Positions 45,127 to 56,880 are shown, counted from the first letter of the stretch. The stretch: 64,000 bases of DNA from Hypericum androsaemum (GCA_963995505.1 OZ023186.1:5084001-5148000); one strand, 5' to 3'. Program-made: numbers and translations. Notes: generated by a model not told the origin, from the sequence alone.

Positions 45127-46279
45127 GGTAAATTACTCTCGGACCCCTGGTATTTGGTATATTTAAAGCTCGTCCCCTGTATTCCGGTAATCGATTAAAA
45201 ATTTCCCGAGGTTTGGTTTTATTATACTTTCAGGTCCCTCGCTGACGTCATCAACTTTTTTATTATTTTTTGAATCCTTAAATGACTTTTCTATCCCTAT
45301 AGTTGTCTCCTACCTTCCCTCCGGCATCTCTTCATCATCTCCAGCCACCCTCCGGTCAGTTTTCCGGCAACGACCAACCTTCTCCGATCATCTTCTCCGG
45401 CCATCTTTCCGATAAACGAAATCAACCAAAAATAAATAAATGGAACAAATCACAACCCAATCCATAGATAACACAAGAACACTAACTCAGAAATGTCAAC
45501 ATCGTCATCGTCATCGAAATCAATCTCGTCATTCTCCTTGCAATCAAAATAATCTGAATACCTAAATCCAAAACCAACGTCGGCCTCCCAACCTCGAAAT
45601 GGGCGACTTCTCGTTGACCTCCAGGGAACAACGCTTCTTGTCTGGTCCCGACCAGGAGACTCTGTCTCCCTCTCCGTCCCGGTCGGGTGGGGCTAAGTCC
45701 AGAATCAGGAATGGCAGATTTTAATTGGCTCCCGATTCACGGAGGAGGAACCCCTACGCCAACGCCGACTGCGATTCATGAAGGAGGAACCCCAACTCCA
45801 ATGGCGACTCCCTTTCTTGAGGGGAAAGCGACCAGAGAACCCGACAACCCCGTCGAGAAACACCGTCGTCGTTCCTCTCTCTCTCCCATTCTCAAGAACC
45901 ACCGTCGACCAGAGAACGCTGCCGTCGACCAGAGACCCGCCATCGTCCTCTCCTTTAACCCCGCTACCAGCTCTCTGACAAGGAGGTGACGGGAAGGTCA
46001 TCGGTTGGTAGCTTCCACCATCTTGATTCTGGGTGGCCTCGGGGGAATGTCATCGGGTTTTTTTTCAGGTGGTCGGACGATTGCTCAGGTTCGTTGATGT
46101 TTTTTAATTGATTTTGTAAGGGTGTTTTAGTTATTTTACAAGAAAATTTTTGATGACGTCAGCGAGGGGCCTGAGAGTATAATAAAACCAAACCTCGGGG
46201 AGTTTTTAATTAAATATCAGAATACAGGAGGGCGAGCCTTAAATATACCAAATACCAAGGGCATGAGAGTAGTTTACTC
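45127..46279. mobile_element. Mutator-like non-autonomous element, 1153 bp, perfect 10-bp TSD
   Basis: A perfect duplication taaatttttt (45117-45126 and 46280-46289) flanks inverted arms of about 130 bp. The left arm starts GGTAAATTACTCTC; the right arm ends GAGAGTAGTTTACTC. Both arms contain ataccaaat / atttggtat, cgaggtttggttttattatac and the inner GCTGACGTCA motif. The interior, 45300-45970, is GC-richer and gene-like but without a recognised family. A 9-10-bp TSD with long TIRs supports Mutator-like. The interior open frames are not supported as genes. Confidence 0.85.
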
Positions 46280-46289
46280 TAAATTTTTT

Positions 46290-47156
46290 ATACGTTATAA
46301 TTAATATAATTGATCTACCATCATCGTACGTGAAATTGTAAGTTTCGAAGGTATTTTAAAAATTCGAAATACATTTTTTATTTTTTATTAAGCTTTATTA
46401 TTTTTTGTATTCTTTTTAAGAAAACCTGAAGTCTGAAATTCCGATTTTGGTATCATCTCAAATTTGTTTACATGCTTTAAAATTTCCTTGTAATTTTTAT
46501 TATGTGTAATAATCTTTGAGAAATATTTGTAAGTGCACTCTAAAAAATTTGAATGAAATTATAGAAAAAATTAGCAGTGTTATGAAAGCGAACTACTTTC
46601 TTAAAAACTTCAAGGTGTACAGCCCTGTCTTGGCTGGCTCTATTGGTAAATGAATCAGATGGATGTATGTTAGGAAATTTCTCATCGATGAATGTGTTTA
46701 GAATCTTCATATCCGAACCAAGATCTTAAAAACAATAGGCAGGTTGCAGGTCGATTTTTCATACTTTTTAAACAAGCTCATCACACTCGTTTATTACGAG
46801 ATAAAAAATTGTTGATCCAAAGAATTAGACAAACAAGCCAACTTGCTATTTTTGGTGACAGATGGATACTTGGGATGCATAAGAACAGCAGGATGATGAG
46901 AAATTTGCAGCAGTAAGCATTAGACTTAAAAAATAGCTGCAGAAAACAAATGCCCAGTTCATCTCTAGCATCAATACAAGAAGCTAATGGTAAACAAAGA
47001 AGATCAAGTACTTGGCAAGAAGATCAAGTACTTGGCAATGCAAAGTAAGCAATGGCCTTATTCGAAACGATAATCAAGTTATGTCCAGAGGAAAGTGGTA
47101 CAACAGATCGAAGATCGCATCGTGTGATGATCGTTTCCCCGAGCCACTTGATTAGA
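46290..47156. other. intergenic, 3' flank of the class IV aminotransferase gene
   Basis: AT-rich. A 17-bp tandem duplication gaagatcaagtacttgg lies at 46999-47034. The segment near 46960-47156 is probably 3' UTR. No gene was recognised. Confidence 0.45.
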
Positions 47157-49263
47157 TCAGTGCTCATAAGGAACGGGCAGCCTCTGCAACCCGGTTCCAG
47201 CCACCATATCATCCCAGAGCAAATCGGATAACGCCATCGTCAGTTCTCCAACTTTCCCTATCACAATCATAAAAGAACTCACTCCATTTAGTTTGGTCAT
47301 GTGTTCTTGTTATCAGTCAATGTGTTCTGAAACAAGAGAGTTATGAAGAGAAGAGTAGTTACCATCTCCAATAGGTTCGCCATCCCACGCAACAATTGGC
47401 AAGATAGGAAGTGTGCTTCCCACAAACATCATCTCATCTGCACCTTTTGCTTCTTCAATGGTAAGGTTGCCGGTCTTGACGCACTTCAATCGCCCTTGCT
47501 CACCGAGCTTCCGAGCAAGTTCGAGGAGTCTCAAAGCAGTGCATCCGCTGAGGATCTTGTCAAAGCATGGCAACACAAGCACCTTATCCTTGGTTATAAA
47601 AGCCACATTCACATTAGGCCCTTCAGCTATGTAACCTTCTTCGTCAACCCAGATAGAGGCAAATGCGCCCTGGTCTTCGGCTTCCATTACAGCCAGAACG
47701 TTCGGGAGGTAGTTCACGTTCTTCGACGTTGCAAATAGAGGCGGCTTCATGGGGATAGTGGATGTTATCACTTTGACCCCTTCTTTGCATTGCAAAACAT
47801 CATCGTCGATTACAACTGCGTAAAATGCAGGGGTTGGACATTTTGCAGGTGAGAGCAAGAAGTTCCCTGGACCAGCAGTCAGCCAGAATCTTAGAGTTCC
47901 CTCCTTGCACTTCGACACTGCCGCCATCTGGATCAAGATGCTTCGCAGTGTCGATCGAGGGAACGGAGACGATATCCTTGCTTTTGATGCCGATCTTAAA
48001 AACCGGTCTAGATGGACATCCAACTCATAAAGGTATCTTCAACAAGAACCAAAGATAACCTTAAAGGACTATTGCATCATTGCATAAAACCAGAAGTTAT
48101 GCAGAAAAACCGAAAAGTTCTGCTTACCCATCGAAAATGATCGATGTATCAAACACGCCATGTCCTCGATGAACCATGTGATCATCAATGGGAATCACCA
48201 TCATTGCAGGATCGAGAATGATGCCTCCATACACACTAGAATACATTGCTGGATAAGGTTTCCTCTCCACCGCGCTCCACTTCTCATGCAGCTTCTCAAG
48301 CAACTAGTTTGAAGTCCAACAATTAGATAAGGAAGTTCCAAAAAGGTTTAATTCGAACAGGAAAAAAAGAAGCACACTGAAATGTGATGATGTGCTTCAA
48401 AAAGAAGATGATCAAGCAGTGCTCAAGCAAAGACACTAGAATTTGCACCTGCTTTGTACCTCAACAAACCAGTGCCCTTTGCATAACAAAACTAGAATCA
48501 TGGATCAACCAGTTACTCTATTTTAAATGGATGTCTCGAATTCGAGTATGTGAATGCCTGCCTATGTGGTTCTACCGATTCTGGACCTGATTAGTCAACC
48601 TATTAGGTACTCAGATACCGGGCGATTTCAACCAAAAAAAAAATATTGATGTGCTTTAAAGAAGATGATCAATCAGTGCTCAAGCAAAGGTACTAGAATT
48701 TGCATCTGATTTGTATCTCAACAAATCAGTGCCCTTTGTATAACAAAACTAGAATCATCGATCAACCGGTTATTCTATTTTAACTAGATGTTTCGAATTC
48801 GAGTATGTGAATACATGCTGTTGCGGGGAAAAGAGATCCACTTAACCGAAGTCCACTTAACCGAAACAACGTCCAAGTTAGTTACCATTTCCGTGTATAT
48901 GTGGTTCTACCGATTTCGAATCTGATTAGGGTATTCAAATATCGGGTAGTTTCAACTTTCAACCAAATAAACTAAATTAAATCAAGGGAAAATTGTATCC
49001 TTCTCTGGTTCATACAGAAGTACACAATTGAAATAAATCATAAAAGAGATGAGGAGACTCTCAACCTCCGTGGATGACTCAAAAACATGAACCTTGAAGT
49101 CAGTGGCGCCATCTTCAGAGCCCAATGTCACCATTTCGTCTGGACAAAAAAAAAGAAATACCATCAAAACAAAATTTGAGAAAAAAAATTCGTGTCAAGA
49201 TCAAGTGACGAACTATGACAAAATTGAGGAAATCCCATTACCCGCAGGTTCCTGGTTTGCCAT
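47157..49263 (-). CDS. class IV PLP aminotransferase (D-amino-acid / branched-chain transaminase-like)
   Basis: Five exons give 348 residues: 49263-49242, 49139-49066, 48303-48128, 48036-47363 and 47257-47157. The fold-type IV PLP family includes D-amino-acid and branched-chain aminotransferases and aminodeoxychorismate lyase. Visible are DDHMVHRGHGVFDT near 75, LDRFLRSASKA near 105, ATSKNVNYLPN with the likely PLP lysine near 196, WVDEEGYIAEGPNVNVAF near 225 with the PLP-contacting Glu, and KVGELTMALSDLLWDDM near the end. It closely resembles the plant At3g05190 / At5g27410 group as I recall it. No transit peptide is visible, suggesting a cytosolic enzyme. The true substrate is unresolved. 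A 22-nt first exon is unusual but phases fit and MANQEP is the first ATG. Confidence 0.9.
48389..48956. repeat. tandem duplication inside the second intron of the class IV aminotransferase gene
   Basis: Copy 1 (48389-48633) and copy 2 (48648-48956) both run from gatgtgctt..aagaagatgatca to gtggttctaccgatt and ggtaatttcaac-like ends. Copy 2 contains about 78 extra bases (around 48822-48897) with the internal repeat tccacttaaccgaa. Confidence 0.85.
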
Positions 49264-49344
49264 AGGAAAGGTGAAGAACGAGAAGAGAGACCAAACAGGT
49301 CAACTACGTTACTGGGGAAGTTGGTAGATGACGAGGAATCCATT

Positions 49345-49358
49345 CTCTCTATTTAAAC
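49345..49358 (-). promoter_or_regulatory. possible TATA box of the class IV aminotransferase gene
   Basis: On the minus strand gtttaaatagag lies about 85 bp upstream of the ATG at 49263. Confidence 0.4.
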
Positions 49359-49862
49359 TTAAACCCCGTGGGGGGTGGTGGCTATTTTGTCTTCGGGTGT
49401 TTGGACTGACCATTCTGCCTTTTTTTTTGTTTATATCATCCGGTATTTTTTCTATTTGATTGATCAATAATCTATATAATTAGATAAAATATTTAGAAGT
49501 TAGACAATAAATATTTAACAGTTATGATTGTTGGTTTATATTAATTTAATTGGGAACCTTTAGGAGAGATATTAGGAACCTTTAACTAGCGGGCAAAACT
49601 TAAATGAGGAAATTTAATAACCGGCCGGCGAAAATTTGATGTTAGTGACGACCTTTGTTTTACCAAACCTAACAAAAATCTTTGTTTAGTACTACATAGC
49701 AATGTTTAAAAAAATGAGTCGGAGGGCGATTATGAATTCTTGTACGGCCTGTTTAGAAACTTAAAAATGATAGTAATTGGAATCATTTTCTTGTGTTTTA
49801 AAATATTGAGTGTGTTTGAAACCAACTTTACTCGGGAAAGTGATTCTATTCCCATCCCAAAG

Positions 49863-50123
49863 TGATGCAGGGGGAAACGTATAGAACACAACGATAGTGA
49901 CTTGTTCCGTAGACTCGCAAGAGAACAATCGAAAAGACAAGACAAGTAAGAAAACCCTAAATTTTATAATCAATTCAACCAATCAAAACAATAGAAAATA
50001 TGTCCTATTTACAAAGAACCAAAATAAATCTATTAACTAGAATCCTACTATAAATAAAATACATAATAATAATCTAAAACATAAAGCTAATTAATAAATA
50101 TGTTTCCATCCTTATCTCCATCA
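49863..50123 (-). repeat. 3' LTR of the small LTR element
   Basis: A 261-bp copy in which the TATA block reads tttgtaaatagg, a substitution relative to the 5' LTR. Confidence 0.9.
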
Positions 50124-50853
50124 TTCTCCCCCGGTTGGAAAAATTCATCCTCGAATTTGGTATGGTCGGCCAGTTTGAGATCTTTGTATGTGCACTCTTG
50201 AATACCTTCGAGACCCGTGTGGACACTTGGTATCTCCCATCCCAACAGAACAAATATTTAGAAATCTTGAAACCATAAATATTCACACGAAAGACCACGA
50301 ACTCGCTATTTCGGACATATCTGTCAGCATCCTTGAGATTGTTCCATGAGTTCAACAATAGAAAACTCTCAACATATGCGAACTTATCGACTCCGAGAAA
50401 GTCAATATGCTCGACATACTCGACTTCATAATCCTGAAAAACTTGAGTTAAAGACACATCCAGAAACTCAACAACAACAACTTTCTTAACCTCGTCCTCG
50501 TCACCAGGGTAGCAGTCGTAAATTGGTGGACCAAAGAAGTCATCAATTACGTTATCATCAGAAAAAATCTGATCGGTTGGTGCAAGCGGTGTCCAGGAGT
50601 TGTCCACGGTAACCTCGTCATCCGACTCCATGTGCTCGACGACGGGTGGTAGAGAAGTTGGTCACGCGAGTTGCGTAGTTCTTGCCGCTGTGGCATTTTG
50701 GGCCGCCTGGGTGCGCAAGAAGTCCGTGACTTCGTCATGGTTTTGCTGAAGAACATCAATTTGTTGTGACATCACGTCCATCCAATGGTCCATCCGTTGT
50801 TCCAGACGTTCAAGATCCAATGTCTCCTGCTGATTGCCACGTTTCAGAGGCAT
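50074..50853 (-). pseudogene. single long reading frame of the small LTR element, one in-frame stop
   Basis: From ATG 50853 the minus strand reads 63 codons (MPLKRGNQQETLDLERLEQR..., Gln/Asp-rich, likely helical, similar in style to Gag leaders). It meets TGA at 50664-50662, then continues in the same frame for about 195 further codons. The second part includes PIYDCYPGDEDE and ends inside the 3' LTR at 50074. The downstream part could start at ATG 50631 (185 aa). The product has no zinc knuckle, protease or polymerase motif, and I do not recognise a named family. Confidence 0.55.
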
Positions 50854-50889
50854 GATGAAGGAACATAGACTGGTCTCTCTGATACCAAC

Positions 50890-51149
50890 TGATGTAGGCA
50901 GAAACGTATAGAACACAACGATAGTGACTTGTTCCGTATACTCGCAAGAGAAGAATCGGAAAGACAAGACAAGTAGAAAACCCTAAATTTTATAATCAAT
51001 TCAACCAATCAAAACAATAGACAATATGTCCTATTTATAAAGAACCAAAATAAATTTATTAACTAGAATCCTACTATAAATAAAACACATAATAATAATC
51101 TAAAATATAAAACTAATTAATAAATATGTTTCCATCCTTATCTCCATCA
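50890..51149 (-). repeat. 5' LTR of the small LTR element
   Basis: On the minus strand it keeps a TATA box tttataaatagg (about 51028-51039) and starts TGATGGAGATAAGG. Confidence 0.9.
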
Positions 51150-51822
51150 CAAAGTCTGGATTTAAAATCCCTTCAAAAAGGGTTGGAATTTCTGAGGGAC
51201 CAAACCAAAATTGTTGCAAAATGACATTTATACCCTCAGTATCTCTTTTCTCCATTTCTTCCTTGTCTCTATCCCTCTGCTCCCCCTCTCTGGTCTCATT
51301 TCTTCCTTGGGCAGCGACCCTTTTTTCCTTCGACGGCAACCGACGATCCACGGGCGTCCTTCCTCCATTGTAGAAGATCGTCCTCTCCTTTGTATGTCTC
51401 TGACCTCTCTTCTTTTTGTTCTTAAATTTAGGGTTTTTATTTTAACTTTTTATACAGAGGCTTCATTCCGCCCCCGTCGAAGAGCTTCCTTCCTCGCCGA
51501 AGACCCTTTTTTGTTTGAATATCTTGTTTCATGTAACAATTGGATTTTTATGACATGTGACTAAGATTGGTCTCGTGATCTTGAATCTTGATGATGATTA
51601 GTGTTAAAATCTGCTCTCTTTTGGCTCCTTTATGTTGTTTGATTAATTGGGCGGTGGAGGAGGGTGGTGGGAAGGGGAGGGTATCAAATTTGGTCTACTT
51701 TTCACTAACCAATGTTCTATCGTTATTGTATGTGTGCTCTTTTGGTCTACTTTGCATATTGAAGTTCTTGAACTTTGAAGTTGTGGTGTTTGGCTGCAGT
51801 TTTCGGGTTTGGTTGGCAAGTC

Positions 51823-51977
51823 ATGTCGGCTTATGATAATGTGGTTGGTGGGATTTGGGAAGTTGAAACTCAAGGAAAAATCTTTGGACGTGAAGGCCGG
51901 TGGAGTTAAGAAAAAGAAGAAGCAAAGAGAAACATCATAACGATCAAGTTGTTCAAATTGTCGAAGATGATATGCTA
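51823..51977 (+). pseudogene. FAM32A: FAM32A-like gene fragment captured in a transposon
   Basis: ATG 51823 starts MSAYDNVVGG. A 7-bp insertion (atttggg) shifts the frame, after which the sequence reads KLKLKEKSLDVKAGGVKKKK. A second frame change follows (…HNDQVVQIVEDDML). This is the conserved N-terminus of FAM32A, a small Lys-rich nuclear protein of the active spliceosome. An acceptor-like ttggctgcag lies 25 bp upstream, so genomic rather than retroposed capture is likely. The rest of the protein is missing. Confidence 0.75.
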
Positions 51978-52489
51978 CATGTCCGATTCTGTTCTTCCTT
52001 TCTTTTTAGCTTTGTGATTTTTTATGGAAGGAGTCTGAATGACTTGAGAGGACATTTGTGAAACTAGAGAGAATTCCAGATAAAGAAATTAAGCAGATTC
52101 TATAAATCAGCTTTGACAAATTGGAGCAACACGCTATTCTTGACGTTGCTTCTTTCTATTATTCTTCTTATTCGACCTGATTTGGATTTGTTCTAAGCTT
52201 CTGCTTCATATGTTTTTCTTGTTTAAATATGCTTCATTTGTTACTTTGGCTTGACTGACTTTCTTTGTGGATTTTATATGTTTTTGATGGATATCATTGA
52301 CAAAGTAAGTGATATAAGGGTATAATTGTCAATTAATAAACAAGGCATGACAGAGAATCAAGCAAATCCCAAAGTTTAAGTTATGGTTCCAACTTCCAAA
52401 TAAGAAAATAAAAAAGGAATTCCTTTCCATTTGGAATTGGAATTAGAAATGAAATTCTTTTTCCAATAAAATCGGTTCCAAACAAACTG

Positions 52490-53647
52490 TTAATTTCTTG
52501 GTTCATCTGTGGGACCGAAAATCATAATTTAATCATTTTTAATCTAATAAAATTAAAAATATATATTAAAAAAAGATTTTTGGGTGTTTTGTTTGGGCCA
52601 GCGAGTCCAACAGCATGAATTGACTGATCTGAATAGTTAAATTAGTGGTCAGCGTCGTTGAACCACTATCTGAGTTTATGTGAAAAAATGACTAAGTTTG
52701 GTCACGATTGATCGGCCAAACCAATTTTTTTCAATATTGCCACTTAGGCCTAAACCTGCGAGCTGGTGGTTTCTGGACTGACAATTCGAACTAGAATATG
52801 GTCAACAACTCCACAGTTCATAAAACATAACCTGGATCTTGGGTCAACGGGCTTATTATGGTTTATGATTTCTACAAACTAGTAGTTAACCACCGATTCA
52901 AATCGATGGTGTTTAAAAATATGGTTGACCCAGTGGCTGAACCACGTGTTCAACTAGAAAATTTCGAAAAATTGGTGAAAACTTTGCAATGTAGTGATTT
53001 AAAAAAAAGAATTGTTGAAAAATACAATCAAAATTTTGAAAAATAATTCCGGCTATCTAGCTATTCAACCGACGGTTAACATTGAACATGTGATGTGGTT
53101 CATGAATTAGAGGTTGAATCGTGAATCCGAGATTGTGGTTAACCATAGTTCATAACTAGATCCGAATGGCATTCGAGTGTTGGAACCAACCAGTAGTCCA
53201 TGAACAGTGGTCATTCATTCATAATCATGCTCAATTTTACATATAACTTTTTTTTGAGAACATTTTACATATAACTGGAACACACACAAAAGTAACGTCA
53301 TCCCATACAGAATGGCTCAAATGTCTCTCTCGAGTACGGTCCATATTGAAGCAGCGATGGGCTCTAAACGGCAGGGTGCAAATTTTATTATGTATTTATT
53401 ATTCATGCCTGGGCTTCCGTCCTGCGGGCTTATTAACTTTAAAACCCTAAAAATTCTTTCTTTTAAAATTCATTTTAATTGCTCTCTAAAAAAATCATTC
53501 TCATTGCAAGAAATTTTGTCACCGGGTTGAATTGTGACTAGGACTCGTTTGAACTTAGTCGCATCCAATTAGTCTCTTGCATCACCTCCGGAGCTTTGCT
53601 GCTAACTGTACCAGGACTTCCCCAGTTAAGTTAATATAATGTGATTT
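52490..53647. other. intergenic, no gene recognised
   Basis: AT-rich sequence with recurring short words around ttgaacca and ggttaacca. An open frame at 52858-53046 has no recognisable content. No element boundaries were found. Confidence 0.4.
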
Positions 53648-53652
53648 CATTC

Positions 53653-55043
53653 TGTTGTGGGAATAAGTGAACAAGTAACCCGAGACGAATCTGGAGTGGT
53701 CGTCCCAAGGTCGGTCTAACTATGCTAGGCTAGGTTAAGCTATAAACTACGGACTACGGGCTAAGGAAAGGAAAAGCAACAATGATAAGTAAAGTAGTTG
53801 TGTGTTGTGTTGTGGATGTCCGTCTTCCTTGCCCAAGCCCTCCTTATATAGAGTCCTTTGACCTAACCTCCGCGCCTTCAGAATAGGAAATCATGAACCG
53901 CCTTCAAGACCTTCGGCTCCAAGTCTCAATCCCGAGAGATCCGCTTCAAGTTATTTGTTCCTAATATGATGGGATCCTCCCGGCTCAGTACAAGCCGTCT
54001 TCCTTAAATGAGCAGATCCCGTCCTCGAATAGGAAGTTTTTAAAATGTGACGACCAAGCAATCGCGGCCTAAAGAGGAACTTACCAAGTCTTGCCAAATA
54101 TTGAGAATCTCGGCTCAAGTTAGAAAAATATAGATCGACTTGTCCTTCTCGAATCTCCCACGCAAAATCTCGACTCAAGTCCGTCATCGCCCAAGATGGA
54201 CATCTCGTCAGGCCCAAAGTGAATCCCAAAATGGGCTCAAGCTAACGGCCTCCTCAACCAAAGTGGACTTATTTCCGGAATCACCTTCCCGCCTACGAAG
54301 GTCAAATGAGCTTCCTGCTCGGGTCCAAGTTGGCTTCTCACCTTCGCCTTCTCGCTCGGCTTCTTGCCTTAGGCTCCTCGCTCGGCTTCTCGCCTTAGGC
54401 TTTCCGCCTTAGGTTTCTCGCTTGGCTTCCCGCCTTAGGCTTCTCGCTCGGCCTCTCGCCTTAGGCTTCTCGCTCGGCCTCTTGCCTTACGCCTCTCGCT
54501 CGGCCTCTCGCCACTCGGCCTCTCGCTACTCGGCTTAGGCCTCTCGCCTTAGGCCTCTCACTTTAGGCATCGGGCTTAGCCTCTCGTCGTAGGCCTCTCG
54601 CCCAGCCTCTCGCCACTCAGCCTCTCGCCCGGCCTCTCGCTCGGCCTCTCGCTTTAGGCATCGTGCTCGGCCTCTCGCTGTAGGCCTCGCTCGGCCTCTC
54701 GCCTATGCGAGCGAGAGGGGCCTCTCGCCCGTTCTCGCCTACCCGAGCAAGAGAGGCATCTTACCTAGTCTCGCCTACCCGAGCGAGAAAGGCATCTCGC
54801 CCATTCTCGCCTACGCGAGCGAGAGGGGCATCTTGCCCGGGGTGAACCGAGTGGCCTAATAGGTTGCCCCCATGCACCAACGAGCTCGAACCGATTCACA
54901 CAGACTCCGAGATAGGTCGTCATTAACTCGCGGTATTAATTTCGTACTCCAATAATCGGTCACCAGTCACCCAGTCACTTTGAGACCAAGCCGGGTACCT
55001 CAAAATATGTTAACAATGCCGAGATTATTTTTGCACCTCAACA
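53653..55043 (-). repeat. 3' LTR of the LARD element (1391 bp)
   Basis: Contains the minus-strand TATA box ggactctatataagg (53843-53857). A long array of cggcctctcgc / ttaggcttctcgc words spans about 54330-54720. Inverted gcgagcgagagg / cctctcgctc motifs follow, which can form strong hairpins. Confidence 0.85.
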
Positions 55044-55237
55044 ATGCCCCCCGCATATTAACACTTCGGTACAACTAGTCGAGAAGCGTTGACGTGATCT
55101 TTCATCTCCGGGTTGGCTTCCTTCAGCTAACTCAGAATGAAGATGAGCAGCTCGAAGAGGTCTAGGCCGTCTACCCGGTCGACTTATAGGGCGACAATGT
55201 GTAAACCTCCAATCACCTTGTCACCTCGCCTATTGCT

Positions 55238-55687
55238 TCATTTCTCATAAGTAAGGGAGAGTAGGTGCTCCTCGAGTGTGGCACTAATCAATCGTTGGGT
55301 TGAAAGGATGTCCCACTTGATCGAACTCGAACACCAGGCAGACCAGCCATCTACGTTGCTCCAGACCACCCTTATTGGTATTGTAGTCCCATCGTTGAAG
55401 GCCGCCTCTATGTAGTATATGGCCGGGATGAATGGACATGTGTCGGCCATCATAATCTCCACCTTCCCATATGACTTCCACCGGATTAGACATTGGTAGA
55501 TGGAAGATGGAATTACCGGACCGGAGCAGATCAAGTCTCGCTCTTTTTCGTCAAGGTTGGTCATGACCATGCCGGTCGGGCTGACATCCTCTTTTTCCTT
55601 ATTACGATTCCTGAGGAGCAACTGAAGAAAGGTGTTCGCCACACCCATGCCATCCACGGGTACTCTCTTGATCGGCTCTCCAAGCAT
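55238..55687 (-). CDS. unrecognised reading frame in the LARD interior (149 codons)
   Basis: A minus-strand frame with balanced composition (for example DLICSGPVIPSSIYQCLIR). A second frame (55602-55916) overlaps upstream in another phase and may be an earlier part of the same decayed ORF. No conserved domain is recognised and no pol motif is present. It is probably the remains of the element's own protein, not a host gene. Confidence 0.25.
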   Translation of the reverse strand: MLGEPIKRVPVDGMGVANTFLQLLLRNRNKEKEDVSPTGMVMTNLDEKERDLICSGPVIPSSIYQCLIRWKSYGKVEIMMADTCPFIPAIYYIEAAFNDGTTIPIRVVWSNVDGWSAWCSSSIKWDILSTQRLISATLEEHLLSLTYEK

Positions 55688-56455
55688 GTGAACCTTGATG
55701 CAAAGAGGTTTCTTGCTTGCGTTCGCCTATTCTTTGGATTGGCCTTACAATGGTGACGTCGCCATTGAAGGCTTCCACAATGGGAATGATATAGGACATC
55801 TCTCCTATCTGTGGCTCAGGTGTATCTTCCTCACTCATGTCCCCCTTTAGATGACTAGGTTGGTTGAGTTTTGGCCTAAAGATGGCTGGGAGGGTGAACA
55901 AATTATGGATCGACACCTTGTCTGGGAAGTCTCCAAACTTAACATAACAAATGTCAAGACTGACCGAGACATCTTTTTTCTTCTAATCATCCTTGCCCTC
56001 ACGAAGGTTACTTTTCCTGGAGTGGATCTCACTTCTCGCTTTAGGTACCCACTCCCGAATCAACTTCTTGTGTCAGTCTTTGGGTGCCTTTGGCCGAACC
56101 TCCTTGATGTGCTGGAGATCCTTTCCCTTGATTGTCTTAGAGGCTTCAACCTTCTTGGCCCGGCCTCGGGTCTGGGCCGATCGGTGTTCAACTCGTGGGC
56201 AAGCTAGGAGCACCTTTTATTTTTCCAGCAGGACCCTTTGCTCCGCGAGTTACCTTTCGAGGTCCTTGATAGCTTGCTTTTCTTTCTGGACCTTCCTCTC
56301 AAGGCGACGTCTTTGAGTCTTAGTCAGGTCATCTCACATTGGTAGATCAAAGGTGATTCTCTTATCTTCAAGTCTGTTGAAAGAGTATCGACGTAGGTTG
56401 GACCCGTCTTAAAGGTCTACCTTGGTACGGGGATGACAGAGCCTCCACATCTTGT

Positions 56456-56880
56456 TGACTTCCCTCGAAGGGTAGAACTTCTGAGTTTTTGGTATACCGC
56501 TATCGGGTGGTTGTCCTTGCCCCCCGAGTTTTGCCTCTCGGGTCTTAAGGTCGGCCTTCCCTCGCTTAGAACCATCGGCTCCCCTTGGACGAAATGACTT
56601 CCAAGCTTTTGAGACGCCATTATCGGGTGACCTTTCTTGCCCCCTGAGTCTTGCCCTTCAGGTCCTAGAATTGGCCTTCTCTTGCTTGGGACCATTGGCT
56701 CCCCTTGGACGAAAGAACTTCTGAGCTTTTAGGACGTCGTTATCAGGCGATCATCCTTGCCCTGCGAGTCTTGCACGCCGGGTCTTAGGGTCAGCCATTA
56801 CTTTCTTAGGGTCTAGCCATCCTTGCCCCTCGAGTCTTTCCCACCGGGTCTTGGGGTCGGCCTTTGTTTACTTTGGCCTT
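56456..56880. repeat. 120-bp tandem repeat in the LARD interior
   Basis: Units start with cttgcccc..gagt at 56516, 56636 and 56756, exactly 120 bp apart. A partial unit precedes and a shortened one follows (about 56831). Each contains ccccttggacgaa and accatcggctcc. Confidence 0.85.

Larger units (their letters stand above)
49863..51149 (-). mobile_element. small non-autonomous LTR retrotransposon, 1287 bp
   Basis: Two 260-bp direct LTRs (ends TGATG..CATCA) surround a 766-bp interior. The element is flanked by a perfect 5-bp TSD caaag (49858-49862 and 51150-51154). On the minus strand the interior begins with gttggtatcagag (initiator tRNA-Met type PBS, 50889-50877) and ends with the polypurine tract gggggagaa (50132-50124). 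It has no protease, RT or integrase. The LTRs differ at about 12 sites, so it is older than the Ty3 element. Confidence 0.92.
49745..52489. mobile_element. degenerate TIR transposon carrying a gene fragment, interrupted by a small LTR element
   Basis: The left end cggcctgtttagaaac and right end ggttccaaacaaactg are inverted. Near-terminal sequences also match in inverse orientation (aattggaatcattttc vs gaaattctttttccaat). The ends resemble PIF/Harbinger-type GGCCTGTTTGGAAC termini, but the flanking bases (gta / tta) give no firm TSD. The interior holds a FAM32A-like gene piece with upstream leader and intron end. A 1.29-kb LTR element is inserted near the left end. Confidence 0.5.
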
